This document shows positions 20,837 to 31,775 of a stretch of DNA of 64,000 nt, piece by piece. Each line of letters begins with the position of its first letter. Position 1 is the stretch's first letter. The position numbers were made by a program, and so were the translations under genes. The notes beneath the pieces were generated by a model that was given only the letters and a program-made list of their open reading frames with translations, was not told the origin of the DNA and made no database searches. Source of the stretch: Isoetes taiwanensis (taxonomy: Eukaryota > Streptophyta > Lycopodiopsida > Isoetales > Isoetaceae); contig JAJEKV010000050.1 in NCBI GenBank assembly GCA_021234155.1, forward strand, positions 4,950,550 to 5,014,549, read 5' to 3'.

Positions 20837-23420
20837 TCATTTGAGTCCCAAAAGTCGATTGAGATAGCCAATTGAATGTACACAAGAATGGTGATGATGC
20901 GGAATGCCCTCTTGAACTACATACCCCAAAGGCCCACCAAGGCCATGTGGAAGATTTGGTGGTCGATGAGCATCAACTTTGATCACAAGGAAGAAACTAT
21001 TTATGTTTTTCATAAAAGTACTTGGTGCCCAAAAAGAGGCCACAAAGTGACAAATATTTAGAAAGGATGGAAAGTATGGCCCCAACCAAAGAAAACCTAG
21101 AGGCAATTAGGGGACAAGAGTGTTGCAATCTAGATTGCGCAGTCACGTCTGATGTGGATGACCTACATACTTGGGTTAACATTGGAGCTGACTTCAAAAG
21201 ATAGAGATTAATTTCATCTATACTCCTTGTGTAGGAATTCCAGCTATGATGAAAATACGGAAGGCTACATATCAATTGAGGGCATGAAGATGTATGTATG
21301 AGGCATTGAGATGGATTCTTGGAGTTGCAAGGGTGTTGCCACAACACTATATCAAAAGGAATGCCTTGAGAGGTCAGCACCAATGCAGAAACTTCTGCGG
21401 GGTGTTTTCTTTCTCATCACATTCAATAAGTTATGGAGCACTCACTTCAGTGAGTGTCCTGCTGTACCATTCTCAAAGTGCAACACTTGCATTCAACTCA
21501 AGGTACGCACATCAGCTACCAATAGAGAAGAAGAATGACAATTAGGGGCAATTTCTTGGAGGATCACCAAAGGGACCAAATATCATGTAGAGCGGAGTTG
21601 TATTGGCGATTGGAGAACATTTTTACGAGATCTTGTGGGACAAATTTTTGTGTATAATTCGTGATAAGAGGACCAACACAAGACTTTCTTGCCAAAGCTA
21701 GATCCTTTACCCAAAGCGTTGTCAAAAGCGGCACCCCAGGATGAAATAAATCTGGCGGGTGTCTTAACACATGGTCATGGAAGGAACATATGGTCATTTT
21801 GTGCTTGATCTATGGAGGGATTATCAAACTTCCATGTGAGCTCTATTTTCAAGTGCTTGAGAACACTAGAAAGGATGCGATAGAAGGGAGGAGGTATTCC
21901 CGCCGGCACCCATTTTGAGCTTTGATGGATGATCAAGCATTACCAAAGGCAGATAAAAAACTCACATCAAGGTGTCTAGTGAATCAAGGAGGACTTGGGA
22001 TGATTTTACTTGAGAAACCAGCACTGAAATTTATGTGTTCAATGGGACCAAAATTTGTTGGAAAAGAAACAAAATAAGGTGGATGTTTGGGGCAATGTCA
22101 TACTTGGCTTGTGATGGGGTATTCAAAGTTGTGAAAGTGGGATTCATGATGGTTGGGCATACATGATATTGATATAAAATGGATTCTTTGGAACTTTCCA
22201 CCAAGCTCGAAGCGTGACTAGTCTCCACACTGAGGAACTAATGGATGTGGTTTTGCATTATTCTTAATGGCTTTCTTGATGGATGAGGTTGCAGTTGGAA
22301 ATCATTTGTAGAGGATACTTGCTAGATGGTAGGGGCCGGTTGACAAGGCTTACACCGAAGCCACTTCAGTTCAAGTTTTGGGTTAGGGATGGAATACCAA
22401 TCATGCAATATAATATAAGTGGAGACCGGTGACAAAAGGCTGTGGATGCACATTACAAAGTCGAGTTGTGGCAAAGGGTCTGGCGGTTCCTAAAGGGCAG
22501 CCAAAGCCACTACCTCCCCTTCAAGGCATCCAAGGGCCTCTGTAATGAGTGAAGGGCATCAAGGATTACATACTTGCTTGGGATGATGAGCCGAGAATGG
22601 GAAAGCACACCTCACTCTTAAGAAAAATCAAAATGGACTCCCTATTGAAATGGGAGAAAGTTGTGACATGCTTAGAAGCGAACAACCATGTGGGGAGGAA
22701 GCTAAGAAGCGGGTTTATGCTGCGAGTCAAGATGGGGAGGTTCTCAAGGAGCAAGCGTCTAGAATGTTCACTTGGGTCCCTATGAGGGTTCAAGTGGTTT
22801 GTGGGAGAAATGGAGCCTCAAAGCTAAAGTGGTTTGATCTTCTGAGTGGGATCCCTTTTAGGGACATCAGGAAGGATACTTTGTGCTAGTAAGGCGTGTT
22901 GAGGACTGTCCAATATAGTTAGGGGTGGCACTCTCACGATGCAACCACCACTATGCTGATGGAGAGGAGTTGCGTCACGGATTCCAAATTCAATATTTGG
23001 GGAGGCCCATTGGGAGACACAAGAAGAGACAGCTTGAAGAACAATCTGAGACTCTTTGGGAGAAAGAAGTGGAGGGCAAATTATCTTTGATCCTCAAAGG
23101 AGGTGGTGGAGTGTGGTATGGTCATATCCAAGTTCTCCTGCTTGCAAAGGACAACTTACACACAAGATCCCAAAAGGGAGATGGACAAAGCCATGAGCAA
23201 CCTCCATGCTATATCATTGTATGAGGGTGAATAATATTGAGAAGCTTGAAAACTTTTAGCTAGTGGTTTGTAAAATTTATGAGGAAAACAAGTAACCCAA
23301 TTCTTTGTGTGTGATGTGTAATTCTATTCAAGCAATCAATTCAAAAAAAAATTTTATGGTGTGTGAGTCCCATTTTCAGTCCGAGTCCCAAAATTCAAGA
23401 TTTGTCCCACTTTAATTAAA
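20837..23420. other. Unrecognised region with weak coding character
   Basis: Several plus-strand frames (20876-21061, 22549-22785, 22650-22889, 22925-23224) have plausible amino-acid composition but no conserved motif. Near 21960-22080 the frame reads VNQGGLGMILLEKPALKF, which recalls the GGLG segment after the RT domain of plant LINE ORF2 proteins. The match is too short to call. No repeats of note. Confidence 0.4.
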
Positions 23421-24104
23421 TACGACTTATAAGCTATATTATCTTTTATGTAGCAGGCTAGTCACGCATTCCCTCTTCATGCTTTAAAATTTTTCTCCTT
23501 CCAACATGTGAATAGTTGGTATCCTTCCTCAGCCGGTAGTCTATTTATCTCACGTTCCTATGTTTCTAAGCTGGCGCTGGCTTATATTACGTCACTCTCA
23601 TGTCTTTGCTTGGAGCCCCTCTTAAGTAGATCCACAGGATAGCCCGTCACGGTTCAATACCAAATAGTTAGCGCCTCCTTCCATTGGGTGTTTCCTTGCT
23701 CTTTGACTGTCCTAGCTCCCCAATCAAGTTCCTTGTTTGGCCTCTCTTTTCGCAACTGATTGTTGCCCCCCTCCTCCGTTTTGTTGTGTTTGTCCTCTTC
23801 CGAACTCTCTCCTTCCGCTTCCTTCTTTCATTTGCAATTGATCTCGGATTATATCCCCCATATCCTATGTTGCCGAGATTCGTCCTTCCATGACCTCCAG
23901 AAAGCTGTTGTCACCTTCCTCCATTCCTTCCATCCGGGATTGCTTTCGATTCTCCGCCGCTTTACTGTTCCGACGGTGGCCCCTGATCCTTTTGAGTAGG
24001 AAGGCCTTCATTTCAACTGGGCTTGTATCCCCGGCCTCGATTCCGGGCCTTCCCCACTTGTGCCAACTCCTTTGTGCATTCCTTTGTTGTTGTATCGTCA
24101 TAAC
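23421..24104. other. Possible downstream part of a LINE remnant
   Basis: This lies immediately downstream, on the minus strand, of the ORF1-like remnant at 24105-24711 and may hold the end of ORF1 (a basic minus-strand frame of 78 codons ends at 23865). I see no endonuclease or RT motif in it. Confidence 0.35.
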
Positions 24105-24711
24105 TTACTCTTGTACTTTGATTCTATTTTTCAGCCTGAGACCCATGTGAAGTATCCCTCTGAAGGTCAAGTTGATATGTCTGGCTCTGCCTCTCCATTG
24201 TCCAGCTTGTACTGCTTTGGCAATTATACTGTGGTGCTTCTTGAACATTGTTTCCAATATCTCTGAAGTCACTTGATATGTGTCCTCGTTAGGCTTCTCC
24301 ACTATCTCTATCAACCTAACATCATGTTTAATCCTATTCTATTCTTCAAATTCCATGATATGTGGCTTTATCTTATCAAAGCAATCCCATGCATCTAAAT
24401 CAATGTTTTTCTTTTCAACATCGACCAACCTTTCCATGATTTTTTATTTCTCCACCTCGATCTCCTCCATTCACCTCTGCAATTGCTCTCCCATTTTCTC
24501 CATCCCTTGTATCTTGTCTTCGATGTTTGATATTGCCACTTTGTTCTGACTGGTTATCTTCGCTAGAGCATTCACCCGTGTCCATCCTTGGTATTCTGGC
24601 TTCTAGCTATTCATCCATCTGAGCCAGGAAGTCCCTAAGATCCTATTGGCTTGTTGCCATTCTTGTTGCATCTCCTTTCTTGTGCTGGCTGGAGCTTGCC
24701 TGATCTGCCAT
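24105..24711 (-). pseudogene. LINE ORF1 remnant: coiled coil and RRM-like domain
   Basis: Minus-strand reading from an ATG at 24711 (MADQASSSQHKKGD). It passes through a broken, charged, coiled-coil-like stretch (KITSQNKVAISNIEDKIQGM, then MEEIEVEK) to the RRM-like core at 24314-24105: EKPNEDTYQVTSEILETMFK, HHSIIAKAVQAGQWRGRARH, INLTFRGI and LKNRIKV. L1-type ORF1 proteins have this layout: coiled coil for trimerisation, then an RRM with a GxPE start, an AxRxGxxxxRPRPI-like strand and a final KNR helix. At least four in-frame stops and one phase change are present, so it is dead. The upstream 0.5 kb (24712-25200) may be the element 5' UTR. No matching ORF2 was found downstream. Identification is by motif order only. 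Confidence 0.6.
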
Positions 24712-25840
24712 GTTGTTCTGTTTAGGTTCGATCCTTATGCTTTGTTCTCCTTTCGACAGTAGCTCCTGTGAGATTTGTTCTGGTAATGTTCCACCTTCCC
24801 TCCTTTTTTATTTTCACGTATCAACAGTATTACTTTTTGAAATCGCTTTCATCCTTCTTCATAGGGGTCAATTTGGCTAGAGTGCATATTCTTGCTATGA
24901 TTTCTGTTTTCCCATCACAACGAGTCCTTGATACTAGCGTGAAATCCGGGTAGTGGGTTTAAATTCGGCTGATTGGCTCTCTGTGCCAATCTTTTTCGGG
25001 GTTGGTTGACACGTGGAGTCCACTCCCTGGTGGGTTGGGTACCATTTGCGGCCTTTGCCCCTATACCGTATATGGTGCGGTTTTACCACGTACCATAACT
25101 TCTTTGCCCACCTCGCCTTCTGGTTCTTCATGATCCATCATTCCCTTTTAGCATTTTCCGTGTAAGTGATATTTCCAGAGTTTCGGTGGTCCAGAACTGT
25201 ACGCAGGTAGCCCTCGCTATCCTCGGTAATTTACGGGGAGGTCGTTCCGTGAAGCTAATTCCCCATCCTCCTTTTTTCTGTTACATCCATCATCTTTGTT
25301 TGTTGTACTATTGGTATGAGCATACATATTTTAGTAGAGTATAGTAGTTTATTGTCCCTTTGAGCAAACAGGCCCTCGGACTTATGTAATGCCCACTTCC
25401 TTTTGTAAAAAGTATTAGACGAGTGGCATTTGTATGTGTAGCCATCCTATGCTGGTATTGTTAGGTTAATATCCCGCTTTTTATCGTTTGGCCATGAAGT
25501 ATCAAGTAGCATTTAAAGTCTTTAAGCCAGTTATTTGGGTTCAAATCGTCCCATATATTTACGCTCGACAACCACAGATGCTCTTTTGTCATATCGGTCT
25601 ATGCGCCACGCTCTTGCATTTCATAATTTTTCATCGACTTTATCAAACTTGCTCAATCAAAATTGCTCTAGCCAATTCTAGAAAGAAGGACTGCGTTTTA
25701 AGCCACCTGTTATGATAAAAAGCTACTCAAACTGCTTACGATGCTAGGATATGCAAGCCAAAATTATATAAAAATTTATATAGTTTATACAAAAATTGGT
25801 GTCGAGCAGATGCTGAATCACCTTTTGAATACATTATTTT
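24712..25840. other. No recognisable gene
   Basis: Mixed-composition DNA upstream of the minus-strand ORF1 remnant. Short frames only, without known motifs. Possibly includes that LINE's 5' UTR. Confidence 0.45.
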
Positions 25841-25866
25841 AAAATAAAATAAAATAAAATAAAATA
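25841..25866. repeat. (AAAAT)5 microsatellite
   Basis: Five AAAAT-type units. The unit length equals that of the LINE tails elsewhere in the window, but no LINE 3' end could be recognised beside it on either strand, so it is listed only as a simple repeat. Confidence 0.9.
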
Positions 25867-26289
25867 AAGTAAAGGAGAGCACAAAACACATGGCCGCGGA
25901 AAACGCAGTTGGAGCAAGGTGGGTGATTTATAGCATATTAAATGAAAGACACAGTTGGAGCAGAAGATATGGATGAAGCAGATAATTGTTCGCTGACCAA
26001 GTTGAAGTGTGCATGTTGGCAAATTTTTATGGTAGCTACCGTGAGCATACCAGCCGGGGTGAGCCAGAGGAACCCGCCTCTTCAAGAAGTACGGCTGGCC
26101 GGGCATGAAGTTTGCCCTTAGCCTCAAGGCATTGTTCCTCATGGGTTGAGGGCTCTGCCTTTTTGACTTTCTCGGCCCCACAAAAAGCTTTTGATACAAA
26201 GGCTCGACAAGTTATGGGATGTACGCGTAAATCGGGACCCCTTGGACTTGCAAAATGCAATATGCATGTTATAATGCAGGCATGCCTGT
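25867..26289. other. No recognisable gene
   Basis: Two overlapping minus-strand frames (25834-26199 and 26036-26260) with no motif. The 5' limit of the following LINE remnant is uncertain and may reach into this stretch. Confidence 0.4.
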
Positions 26290-27803
26290 GCCGATCACAT
26301 CATCGTGACAACCGGTGAATCGAGGTATTGATAATGCGCTGCCCCCGCCCCCACACCTTTTGGCCTATACATCACCAAATTGAAGATTGGCTTTCGAGCA
26401 TGGAGGTGCAGCGCCCATCTCATGCATCATACACCGGCCAACTCATATATGCCGATGATGTCAACCTCCGCCTATACTCCGTAATATTACGCAACGCCAC
26501 CTGATGCTTCGACACTTTTGCCGATTCACTCAAGATGAAAGTTGCTAATGGCCAAAACTAGGGTGCTGCTAGTTTCACAACCTCACGCTAAGGCTTCCAT
26601 CATTCAATTTACGTGACACGATGTAGAGGTGGCTCGACCTACAAGTACTTGGGAATCGAAGCTCTTCTACTCACCCACCGATGTCACATCGATTAAGTAG
26701 TCATATAAGGTTGGAAAGCACTATATGCCATGCGTAATACAGCTACAAGGCAAAGTTGTATGCTTGGGGCCACCAGCCACACTTGTTTAGGGGGTTTGGT
26801 CGAGCTTCTGGCCTCAGATAGGGTAAAAGTGTGGGTCCTGATTCCTCAATTATCCGAATGATCTCAGCAAAAGTGTAGTAAAGCCTTCTTGGCACGAGCC
26901 CTGGGGTAAAGTCCACACCCATAACAGATCCTACCTGTGAGATGTGTTTCCTACCCTTCAACGTTGCATTGGAACGCCATATTATTTAATCTTATGTGGT
27001 CGCCATGTGGTGATACACGCTTGAAACCAACCTCGCTTTGGCCATAGTAATGGGTCCCCAACGCCAAAGCCCTGGGCCGGAAGGACAAGCAAGCCTGGTT
27101 CTCACGCTTGGGGGTACAAACGCAAACAGATGCTGTGATAGGTATGGATAAAGAAGGATCATGTCGCACCAAAGCCGCACTCTAGATGCTACTTTCCTTC
27201 GCAAACTCGGGATGCGCATGCTCGATGCACGCGGTCGGGTACATTATCACAGCAAGTCAATCCTAGGCTCGTGAGAGGCCTACACTAGTACTTGTGCACC
27301 TATTTACCCATGAAGAAGAATGACTTATTGTTTCCATCTCGCGACGGTGCACATCGCTCGCGATTGAGACAGGCGCTGGACTTGGGAAGCACCTGAGGAG
27401 AGCTTGTCAAGGCCAGCCACCGTGAGCTGCCATTGAAGATGAATGTCATGCCTCCAAAGACCGCCAAATTGCTTGCCCATATCCGTTACCCAGATATTCT
27501 GCTACTAAAGACCGCCGCTGTATGAGTTATTGAATAATGGCGTCCGGGTGGGTCATGGGGTCATACCTCCGTGGAGGTTATGGATGCACCTGACCACTTG
27601 TGTCCCCCCGGCCGTATTGAATTGTCCTATACAATTGTACGTTGTACCAACATACTTATTACTACTAAGGTTTTTCCTCTAAACCCTTCTGCTGGGTTTT
27701 TTAATCCTCGACAATACGCGCTTGTCGCTTCTCTTTGTTATTTGGGTCCCATAGGCCAATTGATCCTCAGAGATCTATAAAACATTCTATTCTATTCTAT
27801 TCT
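26290..27803 (+). mobile_element. 5'-truncated LINE: RT palm to (ATTCT)n tail
   Basis: Plus-strand remains of LINE ORF2. The LFGLYI segment is seen in shifted phase near 26360. The catalytic box LIYADDVNL has YADD at 26448-26459. FADSLKMKV follows. YKYLG at 26640-26654 is in the same frame as YADD. Beyond the RT come WKALYAMRN, KAFLAR near 26890, a C-terminal AIEDECH segment (27429-27449) and HIRYPDIL near 27478. About 0.22 kb of 3' UTR ends in four ATTCT units at 27784-27803. YADD and YKYLG motifs, and the lack of LTRs, define a non-LTR element; the short tandem tail resembles that of RTE-like clades. Many stops and frameshifts make it inactive. Earlier RT motifs and the endonuclease are missing. 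Confidence 0.75.
27784..27803 (+). repeat. (ATTCT)4 LINE tail
   Basis: Four perfect ATTCT units directly after the 3' UTR of the LINE remnant, preceded by GATCTATAAAAC. Confidence 0.9.
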
Positions 27804-28929
27804 TGAGATAAGCACCCTGCATATATACTCGAGCGGATTTTTTCACAATAGTTTACACAGACTTTAGCATAATCACCCACCAGAAGTACATGTTGACACC
27901 TTTCCAATTTTTGGATTTTCCCTATTGATTGCAGCAGATTGAAACACTTCAATGTCCTTTCTCTATCATCCTGTCTTACTATATCATTCTTATCGCTCAA
28001 TACTCCCATTATTTCTAACAATTTCAGACTATAACCGGAATCCTTCATTTCCCGTGCATGATGTACCCGATCACAATATAAACAGAATCATACATAGGAA
28101 GGTCGAAATTGACAGTAGCAGCTAAGAGAACAATAGAATGGATTATTGAGGCAATGGCCTTGTGTATAACAAAGGTTCTTGGGAGACTGGATTAAGGGAA
28201 TAATTATTAAAGAAGACTTGAAGCTGTAAAGAACTTATGATTAACTATTAAAGAGTAAATGAAGGGTTGGAAAACATGGGCATTGAGTAATAATGGATGT
28301 CCCTATGAAGCTACCTCAAAGAAGCACCTAGTTCGATAGCTTGGTCCTTGTCATTGGCTAGGAGAAGATAATGAGTTTATGGGAACTTAAAAGTTGTGAT
28401 CTGATTGAGAAAATTAAATGACATGGTAATATAGCTAATAGAATTATTACTTTGAGACTAGGATGTGATTTGGATGAAGGGGTGAGAATTATGACTTACT
28501 ATGATCCAAATGCTGAGGCCTTTGAAAATCAAGGCATATTATGCTAGAGATGGCCTCCTGAAGCTTGTGGAAGTTCTTGACTATGATATTGAGGCATGTA
28601 AGGACTATTCTATTCTATTCTATTCTTACACAAGGTAATGGAAACGAATTCCTATGATATTGAGATGGCTTTGCTTATAATTCATTACAAGTAGGTAATA
28701 GAATAAGTTTCTAGAAGCTGATATCTAAGGGCATCTAGATAAGCATTGACACACGCTAAGTATGAGATAAGCATGTGCATCTTGAGATGGTTTCAGAGAG
28801 GCTACGCTTGAATTAAGACACAACAATATAGTTGAGACACAAGCTTTAAGCTGAGGGTAAGTATACTTGGATATCATTTGATATTACTATGATCAAAGAG
28901 GCAGGATAGTTGTTTTAACGTAAAGGAAA
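27804..28929. other. Unrecognised DNA with an isolated (ATTCT)4 tract
   Basis: No recognisable protein domain. A second (ATTCT)4 tract lies at 28607-28626, but the sequence before it does not align with the LINE 3' end at 27.7 kb. It could be gag or leader DNA of the following Copia remnant that has decayed beyond recognition. Confidence 0.45.
28607..28626. repeat. (ATTCT)4 microsatellite
   Basis: Four perfect units, same motif as the LINE tails at 10411 and 27784, without a recognisable LINE 3' end upstream. Confidence 0.9.
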
Positions 28930-28932
28930 ATA

Positions 28933-29339
28933 GTGAAAATTGATATTTCCAATGGTTTGTGTGCTCTGGGATTATATAAAAATCTTATATCTATGTGCCA
29001 ACTACTTGACTTAGGCTACGAGTTAACATTTGGTAAAAATGGTGGTAAGGTGTTGCTTGATAGTAAAAGTTTTTTGCAAAACGTGTTGGAAATTTCTTTC
29101 AATTTTCAAATAATGTCATGCAAAGCATAAATATGTTGTTAGGTTCTCCAGTTTCAGTGTGGCACAGCAGGCTTGCACATACACATATAAACAACATTAG
29201 GTACATGATAAAGAAGGGGTATATATATGGAGAAGATCTTCCTAATTATCTTTGGGAGGAAGCTGTCAAAACGATGTTCTTTATACAAAATAAGTTGCGA
29301 ACAAGCAGTTTGAATGGTAACATACTTGAGGTAACTTGA
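28933..29339 (+). pseudogene. Copia integrase with catalytic core deleted (third element)
   Basis: Two overlapping frames. 28933-29130 gives the linker NLISMCQLLDLGYELTFGK. 29118-29339 gives WHSRLAHTHINNIRYMIKKG, the histidine half of the HHCC finger, then immediately LPNYLWEEAVKTMFFIQNKL. In the complete element at 4.1-9.8 kb these two landmarks are separated by roughly 160 residues holding C..C, D, D and E; all are missing here. The junction lies near 29228-29250. The rest of the integrase C-terminus continues in broken frames to about 29560 (CLAYVNVPEELRLKLD). Confidence 0.82.
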
Positions 29340-29710
29340 TCAAACAGTAAACCAGGGTTTGCGTATGATTATTTCAAGGCCTATGACTGTCTAGCATATG
29401 TTAATGTACCTGAAGAATTAAGACTTAAGTTGGATAATGGAGCAGAAATAGGTTTTAGTCGGTTATGACGAGGAATCAAAGGGATGTAGAATTTTTATGC
29501 CTGAAACAAGAAAAATGATAATTAGTCGAGATGTCATATTTGACGAAACTAAATCCTATAAAGATAGGCATGGGATCTCGAAACTCAAATACGATAATGT
29601 ATGTATTCATAATGGTTCAAAGAAAATTGATATATTGCTGACACATTGCATCGTATGAGTGATGATGAAGAAATTGATGAGCATCGAGAAGGGGTAATAA
29701 TGGACACAAA

Positions 29711-30124
29711 ATGCATCGAGACAGACCTATAACACAACAAAAGAGGAAATCAGAGGTAGAAAAACTTAAAGACACATGTATACACTATAATCCAGAATTG
29801 TATGGAAGGTATGGTACAGGAAAAACTAGAAGAATAGGAAAACCTCCAGTTAGATATCCTTCTTTGATGGCTATATTTGAACCTGACATGCCTAAATATT
29901 TTGCAGATGTTGTGATTTCAGAAAGGAGACATTCATGGATAAAAGCAATGCAAGAAGAGATGGAATTATTCAAGGAAACAGATACATATGAGTTAGTAAA
30001 GTGTCCAACAGATAAGAATTTGGTTGTGAATAAATGGATTTATAGGATCAAAACAAATGTTGATAGATCTAAAAGGTTCAAAGCAAGATTAGTCACTCGG
30101 GGCTTCTCTCAGAAAAGGGAGTAG
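29711..30124 (+). pseudogene. Copia reverse transcriptase, first part (third element)
   Basis: A 137-codon frame. It starts in the basic linker (QQKRKSEVEKLK), then PSLMAIFEPDMPKYFADVV, WIKAMQEEMELFKETDTYEL, NKWIYRIKTNV and KARLVTRGFSQKRE. These match the start of the RVT_2 domain. It loses phase at about 30120, just before the DETYSPIVK motif, which is seen in another frame. The ATG is internal to the polyprotein. Confidence 0.85.
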
Positions 30125-31372
30125 GTTATGATGAAACATATTCCCCGATTGTGAAATTAACAATTATAAGAATTGTACTGGCATTAGCTAATTCTATGAA
30201 ACTTGATGTGCATCACATGTACATAAAAATTGCATCTGAATGCTGGCTTGCAAGAAGAAATATACATGAGACAAGCTCCAGGGTTTGAAGAAGGAGAAAT
30301 CATAGTTTGGAAGCTAAAACGAGCAGTTTATGGCTTAAGGCAAGCACCTAGAGAATGGTACATATGCATAGATAAGTACTTAAGTGAGTAAGGATTTGAA
30401 ATGCTTAATAATGACGGGAATATTTACATATAATGACACACAAAGGTAAATTTTGCATTATTGAGTTGTATGTAGATGATTGCATTATGGTAGCAAACTG
30501 CATGCAATATCTAGAAAATTGTAAGAAAAATCTGAAGCAAAGGTTTAAAGTGACTGAACTTGGAGAATTAAAACAATTTCTAGGAATTGAAATGGACAGA
30601 AATAGAGAAAGTAGAATGCTTAAGCACTTTCAAACAAGAAATATAGAGAGTATAATAAAAAGATTTGGGCTAGAAAACGCGAATCCTGTAAATACTCCTA
30701 TTGTAGCAGGATGTAAAATTTTAGCTGATCTATGTCCATCATTAGAATGTGAAAAGAAAGAGATGGATTGGATGTCTTCTTTATATAGAAAACTGCACTC
30801 GTCCAGATATTTTATATGCAGTAAATCAGTTAAACAGATATAATAATAATACAGGGAAAGCACACTGGGTTGCGGCTAAAAGAATTTTTAAAATACTTAA
30901 AAGGCACTAAAGATTAGGGTATTACATCTCAACCATAATTAAAATGCATTTGCATACTGCATACCGACCGGGTCGAGATCTTGATGCTAGAATGTCCACT
31001 TCAAAGTTATGCTTTCGATTCTTATGCGAGGTACAATATCATAGAGAAGCAAAAGTAATCAGCTTGTTGCCATGTCATCTCAAGCAGTAAGCCAAATATC
31101 TCAAAGATCTTCATTAGCCGCCAAAGAGACTTCATTTGGGCAATGGAGATTGCTAATGTAAAATGGGCATACCACAAACTAACTTGCAATTCTTTGACCG
31201 ATGCTTAAGTTGCAATGCTATAGAAAGAAATCGTATACATCATGAAAGAACAAAGCATATTGAATTGCATATTCATTTTATACGAGATCTTATTCTGAAA
31301 AATGAAATTGCCATGCAATATGTGGAGATCTCATACCAAGCAGCAGACTTATTTACTAAAGCTATGACATAA
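30125..31372 (+). pseudogene. Copia reverse transcriptase catalytic part and RNase H (third element)
   Basis: After the break, VKLTIIRIVLALAN, WKLKRAVYGLRQAPREWY and a stop. Frame 30433-30843 follows with FCIIELYVDDCIMVANC (YVDD at 30469-30480) and LGELKQFLGIEMDRN. RNase H is badly damaged between 30850 and 31160. Its C-terminus survives in 31163-31372: RTKHIELHIHFIRDLILKNE and AADLFTKAMT. The domain order is normal and the breaks are small indels and point stops. Confidence 0.85.
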
Positions 31373-31422
31373 AGAAAGCTAGTATTATTCAAGGAAATAC
31401 TTGGTATTAGCTAATATGGCAT

Positions 31423-31432
31423 GAAGGGAAAG
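31423..31432 (+). promoter_or_regulatory. Polypurine tract of the third Copia element
   Basis: GAAGGGAAAG lies directly before a TG that begins the probable 3' LTR and 51 bp after the RNase H stop. Position and composition match a plus-strand primer. Confidence 0.75.
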
Positions 31433-31775
31433 TGTTAGTATATCATGCCATAGTATATCATGCCATATATGGAAAAGATTTACTTAAAGAGCATGAGACC
31501 ATTGCCATTTGTTGGGAAAAAAAGGGAAATTACGCAGGTAAGCATGGGCGCATGCTCTGCGGGTAAGAGTTGAAAAGGGATGAAATAGAAGACATCAACG
31601 GTAGACATATTCGCGAAATCTGTTTGAGTGATAGTAGTTGAAGGAGTTGCAATCAATTAGTGAAGGAGTTTCTATTATAGCCGAATCAATTCTCACCCAT
31701 CAAGAACCTACCGCGGATAAAGAGAAAGTTTGATTAGCTCGACCGACGATGTTATAAGCTCTGTGTTTTATAACA
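31433..31775 (+). repeat. Probable 3' LTR of the third Copia element
   Basis: Starts TGTTA immediately after the polypurine tract. The nearest fitting end is TAACA at 31771-31775, which would give 5-bp terminal inverted repeats (TGTTA/TAACA) and a length of 343 bp. A 15-bp tandem duplication (31437-31451 and 31452-31466) lies at its start, and a 10-bp stem (GATGTTATAA at 31748-31757 with TTATAACATC at 31768-31777) spans its end. No 5' LTR exists for comparison, so the right boundary is inferred. Confidence 0.45.

Larger units (their letters stand above)
28933..31775 (+). mobile_element. Third Ty1/Copia remnant, integrase core deleted, 3' LTR present
   Basis: Plus-strand pol remains from the protease/integrase linker (YKNLISMCQLLDLGY) through RT and RNase H, ending at 31372 (AADLFTKAMT). 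A polypurine tract GAAGGGAAAG (31423-31432) precedes a probable 3' LTR. The integrase zinc finger start (WHSRLAHTHINNI near 29158) is joined almost directly to the post-catalytic segment LPNYLWEEAVKTM, so the region with all three catalytic residues is gone. Gag and the 5' LTR were not found. RT sequence differs from both other Copia elements here. Confidence 0.82.

Noticed and set aside
21900-22180. Possible LINE ORF2 segment after the RT domain (GGLG motif)
   Set aside because: Only one short motif matches; no RT catalytic box or endonuclease motif lies in the neighbourhood in any frame.
25834-26199. LINE ending in (TTTTA)n on the minus strand
   Set aside because: The microsatellite has the right unit length, but the 0.35 kb before it on the minus strand shows no similarity to the LINE 3' ends found here and no RT motif.
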